NCBI GenBank assembly: GCA_020633895.1
Contig: JACKCT010000006.1
Coordinates: forward strand, 62,001-126,000
From: Deltaproteobacteria bacterium
GTDB lineage: Bacteria; Lernaellota; Lernaellaia; JACKCT01
Reading direction: 5' to 3'
DNA length: 64,000 nucleotides
Shown here: positions 32,153-41,712 of the stretch, piece after piece
Layout: the number at the start of each line of letters is the position of its first letter
How positions within the stretch are numbered: the first letter of the stretch is position 1
The notes under the pieces: model-generated
The model's input: only the letters and a program-made list of their open reading frames with translations
Told to the model about the DNA's origin: nothing
The model's database searches: none
Translations under genes and position numbers: made by a program

Positions 32153-34471
32153 ATGCCACGCACCCGACCCGCTTGGGGGATCGGCAGGGGCCTTGTCGGC
32201 CTTGGCGTGGCGATATGCTTAGCCATGTGCTTGGCTTTCGCGACCATCTCCCATGCCGCTCCCCTGGGCCCGGATCTGGTCAACCACTTCGAACGCCTGC
32301 CCGAGGATCGGGGCTTTGCCCTGGGCCGGGGCGTCTCCAGCTACGACCGCTTCGGCCGCAACGACGACGGCTTCGCCGGCACGCACTCCTACCTCTACAT
32401 CAACGACGCCGACGAATACGTGCTCATGGACGAGGCGGGGCCGGGGTGCCTTTCGCGGATGTGGTTCACGAATCTGGACACATCCGAGACATTGCGCATC
32501 TACCTGGACAACGGGCCCGACCCGGCCGTCGAGATGCCGCTGACCGACTTTGTCTCCGGCGAGGCGGCGCCGTTTTTGTTTCCCCTGACCGGTGACGACA
32601 TCGTTTCCTCCGGCGGCTTCTATAATTACGTCCCCATTTGCTTTTCCGACCATATCGTCGTCGCGACGACCGGCCTGCCGCACTTTTACAACTTCAACTA
32701 CGAGTTGTTCGCCGACGGCGGCGTGACCACCTACACCGGCGCCGAGGACCTGAGCGCGGGCGCGACAAGCTGGTCCAAGGCGGGCGATACCGGCGAGATC
32801 GGCGGCGAGGACAAGATGATCACCGACGCGGGGCTGACCGACGTGGAGGGCGGCGAATCGACGGTGCTGATTGATGAAACCGGCGCCGGGGTGGTCCGGC
32901 GACTGCGTTTGAAGTTCGACCCGGTGACAAAGGACCGCCTGGAACGCCTGCGTCTGCGCATGACGTGGGACGGCGCCGCCCATCCCCAGGTGGACGCCCC
33001 CGTGGGCCTGCTGTTCGCCTCGCCGGAAGCGGAATTGGAAAACCAAATCGACACGCACGCCCTGCCGGCGGGGATCGACGACGAGGGCTACTACTACCTG
33101 GACTTCCCCATGCCCTTCTGGACGTCGGCGCGGGTGGAGTTGGAGAACCGCACCTTCGTCGAGACGGAAGTGAGTTTCGATTACGACATCGAGCCCAACA
33201 ACCTGCCGATCACCGCGGGGCATTTCTACGCCACGGAAAACCGGGAACTCACCGAACTGGGCCGCGACTACACGATTCTGGACGCCGAGGGGCGGGGGCA
33301 CTACGTGGGCGTGGCAATGACGATGCAAGGCAATCCGCTGCGCACGTATTTGGAAGGCGACGAGCGGGTCTACCTCAACGGCTCGGATTCACCGGCGATC
33401 CACGGCACCGGCTGCGAGGACTATTTCAACGGCGGGTGGTACTTCAACCAAGGTCTGTTCACCCTGCCGACGCACGGCTTCACCGCCTTTGAGTGGACCT
33501 TCGACTTCCACCGCAGCGCCGTCTACCGGATGCACGTCAGCGACCCCGTCCCCTTCCTGCGGGGCATCCATTTCGGCATCGAACACGACTGGAACAACAC
33601 CCGCGCCGACGAGGACTACCACTCGGTCGCCTTCCACTACGGCGCGCCCGATCCCGCCCTCTACACGCAGGCCGTCATCAATCTGGGCGACCCCCAGATC
33701 GAGCGGGCGTTCGACTACGCCATCGAGGGCGAATCCCAGTTTCTGTCCGGCCAGGTGGAGACATACGAAGGCGACCGCGACGATGTGGAAGTGGTCGACT
33801 ACGGCTGGGCGCTCAAGGGCGCGTCGAGTTTCAATGTGAAGATCAACCCGTTCAACGAAGGCTTGCTGCTGCGTCGGCGGATGTTGCAGCATTACGGCGG
33901 CCAGGCCGCGCGAGTGTATGTGGACGGCGAGCTTGTCGGCCTTTGGCGCACGGTGGCCCAGAATGAACTGCATCGCTGGCGGGACGAGGAGTTCCTCATC
34001 CCCGCCCGATTCACCCAAGGCAAGCGCGAGATCGCGATCCGCGTCGAGAACGCAAACGAGGACGTGGCCTGGACCGAGTTCGTGTACACGATCTACGCCT
34101 ACATGAGCCTGCTGCCGTCGCGACTGGATTCGCTGGCGGTGTCCGCGTCCAAGGCGGCGGGCAAGATCGAGCCGGGCGAGACGGTGGCGCTGCGCGCGCG
34201 GGGCACGTATTGGGACGGGACGGGCGTGGACGCGACGGGGTTGGTCGAGTGGCAAATCGACGGCCCGGACGGCTATATCATGTCTTACGGCGACTTCACC
34301 CCCGCGGCCTGCGGCGACTACGCCGTCACCGCCGAACTCGGCGCCCTGACCTCCGAGACCTTCCACTATGAAGTCGACTGCGACCTGGGCATCTCCGGCC
34401 CGGACGAGGACGCCGACCTCGCGCCCGTCGGCGATGACGACGACGACGATGACGAGGGGTGCGGGTTTTAA
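32153..34471 (+). CDS. DUF2961 / GH172-like secreted protein with C-terminal Asp tract
   Basis: The 772-residue protein has a signal peptide (to SHAA) and DUF2961 hallmarks: LPEDRGFALGRGVSSYDRFGRNDD near the start, LSRMWFTN, and GDERVYLNGSDSPAIHGTGCEDYFNGGWYF (first 20 residues suffice) at about 400. DUF2961 corresponds to glycoside hydrolase family 172, acting on alpha-D-fructofuranose or D-arabinofuranose linkages. The C-terminus has an Ig-like domain and then DDDDDDD-EGCGF, a short Asp run followed by Cys, suggesting a sorting or anchoring tail (inference). GGGGG precedes ATG 32153. Confidence 0.85.
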   Translation: MPRTRPAWGIGRGLVGLGVAICLAMCLAFATISHAAPLGPDLVNHFERLPEDRGFALGRGVSSYDRFGRNDDGFAGTHSYLYINDADEYVLMDEAGPGCLSRMWFTNLDTSETLRIYLDNGPDPAVEMPLTDFVSGEAAPFLFPLTGDDIVSSGGFYNYVPICFSDHIVVATTGLPHFYNFNYELFADGGVTTYTGAEDLSAGATSWSKAGDTGEIGGEDKMITDAGLTDVEGGESTVLIDETGAGVVRRLRLKFDPVTKDRLERLRLRMTWDGAAHPQVDAPVGLLFASPEAELENQIDTHALPAGIDDEGYYYLDFPMPFWTSARVELENRTFVETEVSFDYDIEPNNLPITAGHFYATENRELTELGRDYTILDAEGRGHYVGVAMTMQGNPLRTYLEGDERVYLNGSDSPAIHGTGCEDYFNGGWYFNQGLFTLPTHGFTAFEWTFDFHRSAVYRMHVSDPVPFLRGIHFGIEHDWNNTRADEDYHSVAFHYGAPDPALYTQAVINLGDPQIERAFDYAIEGESQFLSGQVETYEGDRDDVEVVDYGWALKGASSFNVKINPFNEGLLLRRRMLQHYGGQAARVYVDGELVGLWRTVAQNELHRWRDEEFLIPARFTQGKREIAIRVENANEDVAWTEFVYTIYAYMSLLPSRLDSLAVSASKAAGKIEPGETVALRARGTYWDGTGVDATGLVEWQIDGPDGYIMSYGDFTPAACGDYAVTAELGALTSETFHYEVDCDLGISGPDEDADLAPVGDDDDDDDEGCGF

Positions 34472-34490
34472 TTCCCCGTGACAATCGTTG

Positions 34491-34591
34491 GGGTGCCACA
34501 TTCTTGGACGTCGTTAGACGGACAAGGGTGTGCAAGTTATTGAAGGATCACACCTTCCCAACGACGTTGTCGTTGTGAAAGTGTGGCACCC
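34491..34591. repeat. Dispersed nested palindrome, family B copy 2
   Basis: The outer arms GGGTGCCACA (34491-34500) and TGTGGCACCC (34582-34591) are perfect inverted repeats; inside, AAGGGTGTGC (34524-34533) faces TCACACCTT (34549-34557). It separates the convergent ends of the GH172-like and ABC ATPase genes, like copy 1. Confidence 0.85.
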
Positions 34592-34603
34592 GATCCATCG
34601 ACC

Positions 34604-35287
34604 TTATGTGCTCAACCCCACGACGTCATCGCACAACGCCCGCACCGTCCGCATGTCATGGCTGATGTAGAGCATCGCCAGGTTCCGGCGGCGTTTTTGC
34701 GTGTCGAGGAGGGCGAGGATCTGCGTCTGGATGGAAAGGTCCAGGCTGGCGGTGGGCTCGTCGGCGATGACGAATTCCGGCTCGGTGGCCAGGGCGCGGG
34801 CGATGAGGACACGCTGTCGCTGTCCGCCGGACAGTTCGTGGGGGTAGCGAGCGGCCAGGGCGGCGTCCAGGCCCACCTCTTCAAGCAGGGCGACGGCCCG
34901 GCGGGCCCGGTCGGCGCGATCGGGCGCGAGACCGTGGATCAGCAGCGGCTCGGCCACCGCCTCCCCGATGCGCATGCGCGGCGTCAGGCTGCCGCCCACG
35001 TCCTGGAAAATCATCTGGGCCCGGCGGCGCACCGCCTTCCACCCGGCCCGGTCCAAGGTTTTGATATCCTTGCCGAATAGCTCCACCGACCCTCCGTCGA
35101 TCGGCGCCAGCCCCAGAATCGCCTTGGCGATCGAGCTTTTCCCCGATCCGGACGGGCCCACCAGCCCCACCGTCCGCCCCGCCTCGATTTGCAGCGACAG
35201 GCCGTCCACCGCGGTCACGTCCGGGTGGCCCCGGCGGCGGTAAACCACCCGTAAATTCGAGACTTTGAGGACTGTCGACTCGCTCAT
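34604..35287 (-). CDS. ABC transporter ATP-binding protein (oligopeptide/nickel DppF-like), short form
   Basis: The 227-residue ATPase has Walker [10 protein letters not shown]-loop [12 protein letters not shown] (close to the FQDPxxSLNPR of peptide importers), signature [14 protein letters not shown], Walker [13 protein letters not shown] and [12 protein letters not shown]. It stops soon after the switch His and lacks the C-terminal extension (oligo_HPY) of typical DppF/OppF, which are about 100 residues longer. No permease genes are adjacent. Start ATG 35287 gives the conserved N-terminus. The peptide-binding lipoprotein at 17.6 kb could be a partner, but this is speculation. Confidence 0.88.
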   Translation of the reverse strand: MSESTVLKVSNLRVVYRRRGHPDVTAVDGLSLQIEAGRTVGLVGPSGSGKSSIAKAILGLAPIDGGSVELFGKDIKTLDRAGWKAVRRRAQMIFQDVGGSLTPRMRIGEAVAEPLLIHGLAPDRADRARRAVALLEEVGLDAALAARYPHELSGGQRQRVLIARALATEPEFVIADEPTASLDLSIQTQILALLDTQKRRRNLAMLYISHDMRTVRALCDDVVGLST

Positions 35288-35354
35288 GGCGGGCCCATCA
35301 TAGAAGCGGGGCCCCGGCGCGTCGAGCCGCGAGGCCGAACTTGCCCATCTTGGC

Positions 35355-35383
35355 TTGACAACCCCCGGACAATTGTCGATATT
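35355..35383 (+). promoter_or_regulatory. Promoter upstream of tRNA-Met
   Basis: A perfect TTGACA (35355-35360), 17-base spacer and GATATT (35378-35383, 4 of 6 matching TATAAT) lie 44 bases before the tRNA start. Confidence 0.7.
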
Positions 35384-35427
35384 CCGGCCCCTTGCGCGAT
35401 CTTGGGCCACGGTTCGCGCATGTTTAC

Positions 35428-35501
35428 GGCGGCGTAGCTCAGCTGGTCAGAGCGCACGACTCATAATCGTGAGGTCCCCGGTTCGATCCCGGGCGCCGCT
35501 A
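35428..35501 (+). tRNA. tRNA-Met(CAT), elongator type
   Basis: The 74-base gene folds as a full cloverleaf: acceptor GGCGGCG/CGCCGCT (one G-T pair), D-arm GCTCAGCTGGTCAGAGC, anticodon stem CACGA/TCGTG with loop CTCATAA (anticodon CAT), T-arm CCCGGTTCGATCCCGGG, discriminator A. CCA is not encoded. The sequence closely matches elongator tRNA-Met; the CAT anticodon is also shared by tRNA-Ile2, but the acceptor and anticodon stem favour Met. Confidence 0.95.
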
Positions 35502-35694
35502 CACGAAATCTTGGGATTTCGCCGACATGCGACTTGGTGGGCCCGCTCATGGCAATCGGCGGCCGGGCGGGCGTACAAGTCTTTCGAGGCGAAATCATGC
35601 TCTCGCGCTGACGGTCGTGACGCCACCGCCACACGACTCGGCCGCGATGTGAGGGACCATCGTTCACCCCTCAAGCTCGAATAGGATGGAACCC

Positions 35695-36975
35695 ATGGGA
35701 ATGACACTTGCCGAAAAGTTGATCGCCAAGCACGCGGGGAAAGACACCGTCGTGCCGGGCGAATTCGTGACCGCCAAGGTCGACATCGTCATGGCCAACG
35801 ACGTGACCGCGCCCGCCGCCATTCGCGTCTTCAACAAAGGCCTCGACGCCAAGGAAGTCTTTGACCGGGAGCGGGTGGCCCTTTGCTCGAGCCATTTCAC
35901 GCCCAATAAGGACATTGCCAGCGCCGAAATGGCCAAGGTGATGCGCGATTTCGCCAAGGCCCAGAGCATCAAGTACTACTTCGAGGTGGGTCGCGGCGGC
36001 GTGGAGCACGTGGTGCTTCCCGAAAAGGGCATCGTCCTGCCCGGCGACCTGATCGTCGGCGGCGACTCCCACACCTGCACCTACGGCGCCCTGGGCGCGT
36101 TCGCCTCGGGCTTCGGCTCCACGGACGTGGGCTGCGCCATGGCCACCGGCGACGTGTGGCTGCGCGTGCCCGAGACGATCCGCATCGTGGTCAAGGGCAA
36201 GTTCCTGCCCTGGGTCGGCGCCAAGGATCTGGTGCTGCATGTCATCGGCCGCATCGGCGACGACGGCGCGCTTTATCAGGCGTTGCAGTGGGAAGGCGAG
36301 ACCATCGAGGATCTGTCCATCTCCGGTCGCCTGACGATCTCCAACATGGCGATCGAGGCCGGCGGCAAGGCGGGCCTGATGATCCCCGATCAGAAGACCA
36401 TCGACTACTGCAACGAACGCAAGACCCGCGAGTTTACGCCCCAGTATCCGGACGCGGACGCGACGTATTTCCGCACCATCGAGGTGGATGTCTCGGCCCT
36501 GGAGCCGACGATTTCCTGCCCGATGCTGCCGTCCAACACCCGCACCATCAGCCAGGTGGCGGGCCAGGAGCTGGATCAGATCTACATCGGTTCGTGCACC
36601 AACGGCCGTCTGGAAGATCTGCGCCTGGCCGCGTCGGTGCTCAAGGGCCGGCAGACGGCGATTCGCACGATCGTGGTGCCCGGCAGCCAGGAAGTCTGGA
36701 TGCAGGCCAACGCCGAAGGCATCCTGCAAACCTTCGCCGAGGCCGGGTGCGTGGTTTCCACGCCGGGCTGCGGCGCGTGCCTGGGCGGCTACATGGGCGT
36801 GCTGGGCAAGGACGAGCGGTGCCTGTCCACCACCAACCGCAATTACGTGGGCCGCATGGGTCATCCCGAGGCCAAGGTCTGGCTGGCCAACCCGGCCATC
36901 GCGGCGGCCGCGGCCGTGGCGGGCAAGATCACCCATCCGGACGATCTGGGTCCGATCGAGGAGATGGCCGTATGA
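35695..36975 (+). CDS. leuC: 3-isopropylmalate dehydratase large subunit
   Basis: The 426-residue aconitase-superfamily protein isomerises 2- to 3-isopropylmalate in leucine synthesis. It has the 4Fe-4S Cys ligands in GSCTNGR (about 300) and STPGCGACLGG (about 360), plus GGDSHTCTYGALG. The length is that of the shorter, archaeal/homoaconitase-like LeuC type, not the roughly 466-residue enterobacterial form, and fits the small partner next to it. AGGA 8 bases upstream favours ATG 35695; in-frame ATGs at 35686 and 35701 are alternatives. It overlaps leuD by ATGA. Confidence 0.95.
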   Translation: MGMTLAEKLIAKHAGKDTVVPGEFVTAKVDIVMANDVTAPAAIRVFNKGLDAKEVFDRERVALCSSHFTPNKDIASAEMAKVMRDFAKAQSIKYYFEVGRGGVEHVVLPEKGIVLPGDLIVGGDSHTCTYGALGAFASGFGSTDVGCAMATGDVWLRVPETIRIVVKGKFLPWVGAKDLVLHVIGRIGDDGALYQALQWEGETIEDLSISGRLTISNMAIEAGGKAGLMIPDQKTIDYCNERKTREFTPQYPDADATYFRTIEVDVSALEPTISCPMLPSNTRTISQVAGQELDQIYIGSCTNGRLEDLRLAASVLKGRQTAIRTIVVPGSQEVWMQANAEGILQTFAEAGCVVSTPGCGACLGGYMGVLGKDERCLSTTNRNYVGRMGHPEAKVWLANPAIAAAAAVAGKITHPDDLGPIEEMAV

Positions 36976-37484
36976 AAAAGCACTACCAAGGCAAAGTCTG
37001 GAAATTCGGCCGGGACGTGGACACGGATGTGATCATCGCCGCCCGGTATCTGACCTCCATCGAACCCGAGGTGCTCGCCGAGAACTGCCTGGAGGTGGCC
37101 GACCCCGAGTTCCCCAAGCAGGTCAAAGAGGGCGACATCATCGTGGCCGAGGAGAACTTCGGCTGCGGTTCCTCCCGCGAGCACGCGCCGCTGGCCATCA
37201 TCGGCACCAAGGCCGGGGCGGTCATCGCCAAGTCGTTCGCCCGCATCTTCTATCGCAACGCGGTGAATCTGGCGCTACCCGTCGTGATCTGCCCCGAGGC
37301 GGTGGACGCGGTGCAAAAGGGTGACGAGCTGGAGCTCGACCTGGACGCCGGCGAGGTGCGCTTGCCCAAATCCGGACAGGTGTTTAAGGTGCAGCCCATG
37401 CCCGATTTCATGGCTCAGCTTTTTGCCGCCGGCGGCCTCGTACCTTACACGCGCAAGCGTTTGGAGGAGATGGGCCGGGTTTAG
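36972..37484 (+). CDS. leuD: 3-isopropylmalate dehydratase small subunit
   Basis: The 170-residue partner of LeuC carries the swivelling substrate-recognition domain. It shows KFGRDVDTDVIIAARYL near the N-terminus and NFGCGSSREHAPLAI (about 62-76), the family signature. The ATG at 36972 overlaps the leuC stop codon (ATGA), so the two are translationally coupled. A strong terminator follows 30 bases after the stop. Confidence 0.96.
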   Translation: MKKHYQGKVWKFGRDVDTDVIIAARYLTSIEPEVLAENCLEVADPEFPKQVKEGDIIVAEENFGCGSSREHAPLAIIGTKAGAVIAKSFARIFYRNAVNLALPVVICPEAVDAVQKGDELELDLDAGEVRLPKSGQVFKVQPMPDFMAQLFAAGGLVPYTRKRLEEMGRV

Positions 37485-37514
37485 CCGTCAACCGATCTTG
37501 AACAAAGCCGACGC

Positions 37515-37553
37515 AAGCGCCTCCGGACACAAATCCGGGGGCGCTTTTCTTTT
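37515..37553 (+). terminator. Intrinsic terminator after leuCD
   Basis: AAGCGCCTCCGGA (37515-37527), loop CACAAA and TCCGGGGGCGCTT (37534-37546) form a 13-bp stem with one G-U pair, followed by TTCTTTT. It separates leuCD from the HerA-like gene. Confidence 0.92.
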
Positions 37554-37601
37554 GGGGACCGTCTTTCTAGGATGTCGTCGCTTTTTGACACGCGATGACG
37601 G

Positions 37602-39977
37602 GTGAAGGGGAATCGTTTGGATCTGGGCCGCCTGCGAGATACGGATCGGCGCTATGTCGTCTCGCCCGACGATCTGACCACGCACGCGGTGTGCGTGGGG
37701 ATGACGGGGTCGGGGAAGACGGGCCTGTGCGTGGCGACGATCGAGGAGTTGCGCCGGGCGGGCGTGCCGTCGCTGGTGATCGACTCGAAGGGCGACCTGA
37801 CCAATCTGGCGCTCACGTTCCCCGAGCTGCGTCCGTCGGACTTTGTCCCGTGGATCGATCCGGCGGCGGCCGGTCGGGAAGGCGCGAGCGTGGACGAATT
37901 CGCCGAGCGCACGGCCCGGCTCTGGCGCGACGGCCTGGCCGGCGAGAACCTCGGCGGCGACGACATCCGGGCCATGATGGCCGCGACGCCGGTGGCGGTG
38001 TACACGCCGGGTTCGACGGCGGGACGGCCGCTCAACGTGCTCTCGGGACTGGCCCATCCGGGCACCGACGACGTCGAAATCCGCGCCGACCTCATCAAAT
38101 CCGCCGTGACGGGGCTCCTGAGCCTGATCGGAGTGTCGTCCGATCCCCTGACCGGCCGCGAGTTCCTGTTGCTCGCCAATCTCGTCGACTACTGCTGGGA
38201 CCGGGGCGAGGAGGCGAGTCTGCCGCGCCTGCTGTCCTACATCCAAAACCCGCCCGTCAAACGCATCGGCTTTTTCGCCGTCGACGCGTTTTTTCCGCCG
38301 GACGAGCGCGTGGCGCTGGCGATGCGTCTGAATGGGCTGGCGGCCTCGCCGGGTTTCGAGTTCTGGATGACGGGGCGGGATCTGGATGCCGAAGGCCTGT
38401 TGTTCGACGGCGGCGCGCCCCAATGCGCGGTCGTGTGCACGGCCCATCTGTCCGAGGCCGAGCGGCAGTTCGTCACATCGCTTGTCCTGTCGCGATTGGC
38501 CGCGTGGATGCGTCGGCAGCCGGGCCAAGGATCGCTGCGGGCCCTGCTGTTTATCGACGAGTGCGCGGGCCTGGCGCCGCCCTATCCGAAAAATCCGCCG
38601 ACCAAGGGGCCGTTGCTGACGTTGTTCAAACAGGCGCGGGCCTTCGGCCTGGGCGTTCTGGTCGCGACGCAGAACCCGGTGGATCTGGACTACAAGGTCT
38701 TCGGCAACGCCGGGCTGTGGATGCTCGGACGGCTGACGACGCAGGGCGACCGGCGGCGGGTGGTCGAGGGGCTGCGGGGCGTGGCCGGGATGCCGGAGAA
38801 TCTGGAGGCGGTGCTGGCCGAGTTGCCCAAGCGCCATTTCCTGATGCGCAATCTGCATCGGCCGGATGCGCCGGTGGTCAAGAGCCGTTTCGTGATGAGC
38901 TATCTGCGCGGTCCGATGACGAGCGCCGACATTGAGCGCCTTTCGTCCCTGACGGATAGTGATGCAACTGCCGCCCAGGTCACGGACCAGCCCGCCACGG
39001 CGACGCCGTCTCCCGTCGGCGAGTACCTGGTGCAACCGCCGGTGGTGGAAGGATTGCGCCACTATTTCCTGCAACCCGAGGCGCTGCGCGAGACCGAGTG
39101 GGCGGAGTTGTTCGGGCGCTTCGCCGAGGGAGCGAGCGAGGTGACGACCTACGCCCCCGCGCTCTACCAGACGTTCCACGTGCGTTTCGACGAGACGGCC
39201 GCCGACCTGACGCACGACGAGGTGGTGGCGCGGATCGTTTATCCCCTCGAGCGGCCGGACGATCTGAAATACAACGACGAAGAGGCGTTGCACGCCGACC
39301 TGTCGCCGTTCCTGTTGGACGCTCCGACGGGGCCGGCGCGATTCCTGCCGTTGCCGGAATTTTTGGACGAGGCGGTGGAGTTTCAGCGCGTCGAAAAGGA
39401 CGTGGCCGAGGCGATCTATCGCGGGCGGACCTTGCCGATTTTCCATCACCCGGCGCTCAAGCTCTACAGCCGTGTCGGCGAGGGCGAGGAGGCGTTTCGC
39501 GTCCGTTGCGGCGAGGCGGCCGAACAGGTCGCCCACGAAAAATTCACGAAGGAACAGGCCGGGCTGCAAAGCAAGATCGAGCGCTTGGCCGAACGACTGG
39601 ACCGGGTCGGCGCACGTTTGGCCGATGCCCAGACGGAGGCGCAATCGCGCCGGATGGAGACGATGGTCGGCGTGCTCGAATCGGCCGCGGGGCTGTTTTT
39701 CGGCCGCCGACGCAGCGTATCCGCCGCCGTCTCGCGCGGGTTGTCGAAGCGCCGCATGTCCGAACGGGCCAAGCTGCGCGAAGAGAAATATCGCGACGAG
39801 TCGGAGGATCTGGCCGAGCAAATCGAGGAATTGCGCGACGAGATCGAATCTCGCGCGAGCGAAATCGAGGCGGAATACAACGAATTGGCCCAACGGATCG
39901 AAACCCGCGAAATCCGCCTGGAACGGGGCGACATCCGGGTCGATCTGCGGGCGATTGTTTGGGTGCCTTTGGTTTAG
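37602..39977 (+). CDS. HerA/VirB4-like ATPase with long coiled coil
   Basis: The 791-residue protein has an N-terminal P-loop GMTGSGKT (33-40), VIDSKGDL (59-66), Walker B ALLFIDECAG (314-323) and a sensor-like VATQNPVDLDYK, the pattern of DUF853/HerA-type helicase or DNA-translocase ATPases. The C-terminal third (about 610-780) is rich in Glu, Arg and Lys with heptad-like coiled coil. No nuclease partner (NurA, SIR2) is adjacent. The start is GTG 37602, or more likely TTG 37617, which has AAGGGG at the right distance. It lies between leuD and ilvD but has no evident role in amino acid synthesis. Confidence 0.85.
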   Translation: MKGNRLDLGRLRDTDRRYVVSPDDLTTHAVCVGMTGSGKTGLCVATIEELRRAGVPSLVIDSKGDLTNLALTFPELRPSDFVPWIDPAAAGREGASVDEFAERTARLWRDGLAGENLGGDDIRAMMAATPVAVYTPGSTAGRPLNVLSGLAHPGTDDVEIRADLIKSAVTGLLSLIGVSSDPLTGREFLLLANLVDYCWDRGEEASLPRLLSYIQNPPVKRIGFFAVDAFFPPDERVALAMRLNGLAASPGFEFWMTGRDLDAEGLLFDGGAPQCAVVCTAHLSEAERQFVTSLVLSRLAAWMRRQPGQGSLRALLFIDECAGLAPPYPKNPPTKGPLLTLFKQARAFGLGVLVATQNPVDLDYKVFGNAGLWMLGRLTTQGDRRRVVEGLRGVAGMPENLEAVLAELPKRHFLMRNLHRPDAPVVKSRFVMSYLRGPMTSADIERLSSLTDSDATAAQVTDQPATATPSPVGEYLVQPPVVEGLRHYFLQPEALRETEWAELFGRFAEGASEVTTYAPALYQTFHVRFDETAADLTHDEVVARIVYPLERPDDLKYNDEEALHADLSPFLLDAPTGPARFLPLPEFLDEAVEFQRVEKDVAEAIYRGRTLPIFHHPALKLYSRVGEGEEAFRVRCGEAAEQVAHEKFTKEQAGLQSKIERLAERLDRVGARLADAQTEAQSRRMETMVGVLESAAGLFFGRRRSVSAAVSRGLSKRRMSERAKLREEKYRDESEDLAEQIEELRDEIESRASEIEAEYNELAQRIETREIRLERGDIRVDLRAIVWVPLV

Positions 39978-40016
39978 GACACGGATACCGGGCCCAATGG
40001 GAAAGGATGAATAGCG

Positions 40017-41696
40017 ATGAGTGACTTCAAGAAGAAAAGCGATCTGACGGTGGAAGGCATGGGGCGCGCGCCCAACCGGGCGATGCTGCGTTCGGTGCAT
40101 ATGCAGGACGAGGACTTCGCCAAGCCCATCCTCGGCGTCGCGAATCTGCACAGCGACATCACGCCGTGCAACGCCCATCTGGGCCACCTGGCGCAAAAGG
40201 CGCGCGAGGGCATCTTCGCCGGGGGCGGCTTCCCCCAGGTCTTCGGCGCGCCCACCGCGTCGGACGGCATCATGATGGGCCACCAGGGCATGCGCTACTC
40301 CCTGGTCTCCCGGGAGACCATCGCCGACTCCATCGAGATCGTCTCGGGCGGCATGAACCACGACGGCGTCATCTCCATCGGCGGCTGCGACAAAAACATG
40401 CCCGGATGCATGATGGGCATGTGCCGTTTGAACGTGCCGAGCATCTTCGTCTACGGCGGAACGATCCTGCCGGGCGTCGGGCCCCAGGGGCAGACGCTGG
40501 ACGTGGTGTCGGTCTTCGAGGCCGTGGGCCAGTACCAGGCCGGCAAGATGGACGAGGAAGAGGTGCATCAGATCGAATGCGCGGCGTGCCCCGGCGCGGG
40601 CGCGTGCGGCGGCATGTACACCGCCAACACCATGGCCAGCGCGATCGAGGCGATGGGTATGTCCCTGCCGTATGACGCCAGCTATCCGGCCATCTCGTCG
40701 CTCAAGGAGGTGGAGACCTTCGAGGCGGGCAAGGCTCTGGTCAATCTGGTGAAAAACGGCACGAAGCCTTCGGACATCATCACCCGCGAGGCGTTGGAGA
40801 ACGCGTACACGGTCGTGCTCGCCTTGGGCGGGTCGACCAACGCGGTGCTGCACATGATGGCGATCGCGCGGGAGCTGGACCTGGATTGGGGGCTGGAGGA
40901 TTTCGACCGCATCGGCGAGAAGGTGCCCGTGCTGGCGGACCTGAAGCCCTCGGGCCGCTACGTGATGTACGACGTGCATCGGGTGGGCGGCACCCCGGCG
41001 GTGATGCGCGCCCTGCTGGACGCGGGCATGCTTCACGGCGACTGCCCGACCGTCACCGGCAAGACGATCGCGGAAAACCTGGCGAATGTGCCGAGCATTT
41101 ATTCGCGCATCCAGGACGTCATCATGCCCCTGGACAAACCCAAGCACGCCCACGGCCACATTCGCATCCTCAAGGGTTCGCTGGCGCCCGAAGGCGCGGT
41201 GGCCAAGACGTCGGGCCTGAAAAAGACCGACATCACCGGCCCGGCCAAGGTCTTCGACGGCGAGGAGGCGTGTTTCGACGCCATCCAGCGCCGGGAAGTG
41301 AAAGAAGGCGACGTGATCGTCATCCGCGGCGAGGGGCCCGTGGGCGGTCCCGGCATGCGTGAGATGCTCGCGGTCACGGCGGCGCTGGTGGGCCAGGGCT
41401 TGGGGGCGTCGGTCGGCTTGATCACCGACGGGCGATTCTCCGGCGGCTCCCACGGCCTGGTGGTGGGACACGTGGCGCCCGAGGCGTGGGTCGGCGGGCC
41501 GATCGCGCTGATCAAGGACGGCGACATGATCACCATCGACGCGGAAGCCAAGATCCTCAACGTGGACGTGCCCGAGGAGGAGATGGCCAAGCGCCGCGCC
41601 GCCTGGACCAAACCCGAAATTCGCGAAAAGCGCGGCGTGCTGCATAAGTACGCGATGTGCGTGAAGTCGGCGTCACTGGGGGCGGTGACGTCGTAG
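40017..41696 (+). CDS. ilvD: Dihydroxy-acid dehydratase
   Basis: The 559-residue enzyme dehydrates 2,3-dihydroxy acids to 2-oxo acids in valine and isoleucine synthesis. Cluster ligands are in [10 protein letters not shown] (about 123-132) and the [16 protein letters not shown] signature; the later signature [13 protein letters not shown]-type block is present as [15 protein letters not shown]. Length is typical. AAAGGA lies about 9 bases before ATG 40017. It follows the HerA-like gene by 39 bases and is followed by a repeat-borne terminator. Confidence 0.97.
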   Translation: MSDFKKKSDLTVEGMGRAPNRAMLRSVHMQDEDFAKPILGVANLHSDITPCNAHLGHLAQKAREGIFAGGGFPQVFGAPTASDGIMMGHQGMRYSLVSRETIADSIEIVSGGMNHDGVISIGGCDKNMPGCMMGMCRLNVPSIFVYGGTILPGVGPQGQTLDVVSVFEAVGQYQAGKMDEEEVHQIECAACPGAGACGGMYTANTMASAIEAMGMSLPYDASYPAISSLKEVETFEAGKALVNLVKNGTKPSDIITREALENAYTVVLALGGSTNAVLHMMAIARELDLDWGLEDFDRIGEKVPVLADLKPSGRYVMYDVHRVGGTPAVMRALLDAGMLHGDCPTVTGKTIAENLANVPSIYSRIQDVIMPLDKPKHAHGHIRILKGSLAPEGAVAKTSGLKKTDITGPAKVFDGEEACFDAIQRREVKEGDVIVIRGEGPVGGPGMREMLAVTAALVGQGLGASVGLITDGRFSGGSHGLVVGHVAPEAWVGGPIALIKDGDMITIDAEAKILNVDVPEEEMAKRRAAWTKPEIREKRGVLHKYAMCVKSASLGAVTS

Positions 41697-41712
41697 GGGG
41701 AACAGTGTCCGA

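Noticed and set aside
37488-41645. 1385-residue reverse frame antisense to the HerA-like gene and ilvD
   Set aside because: It is the third-position shadow of two well-supported forward genes with Arg/His/Gln-rich composition and no domain.
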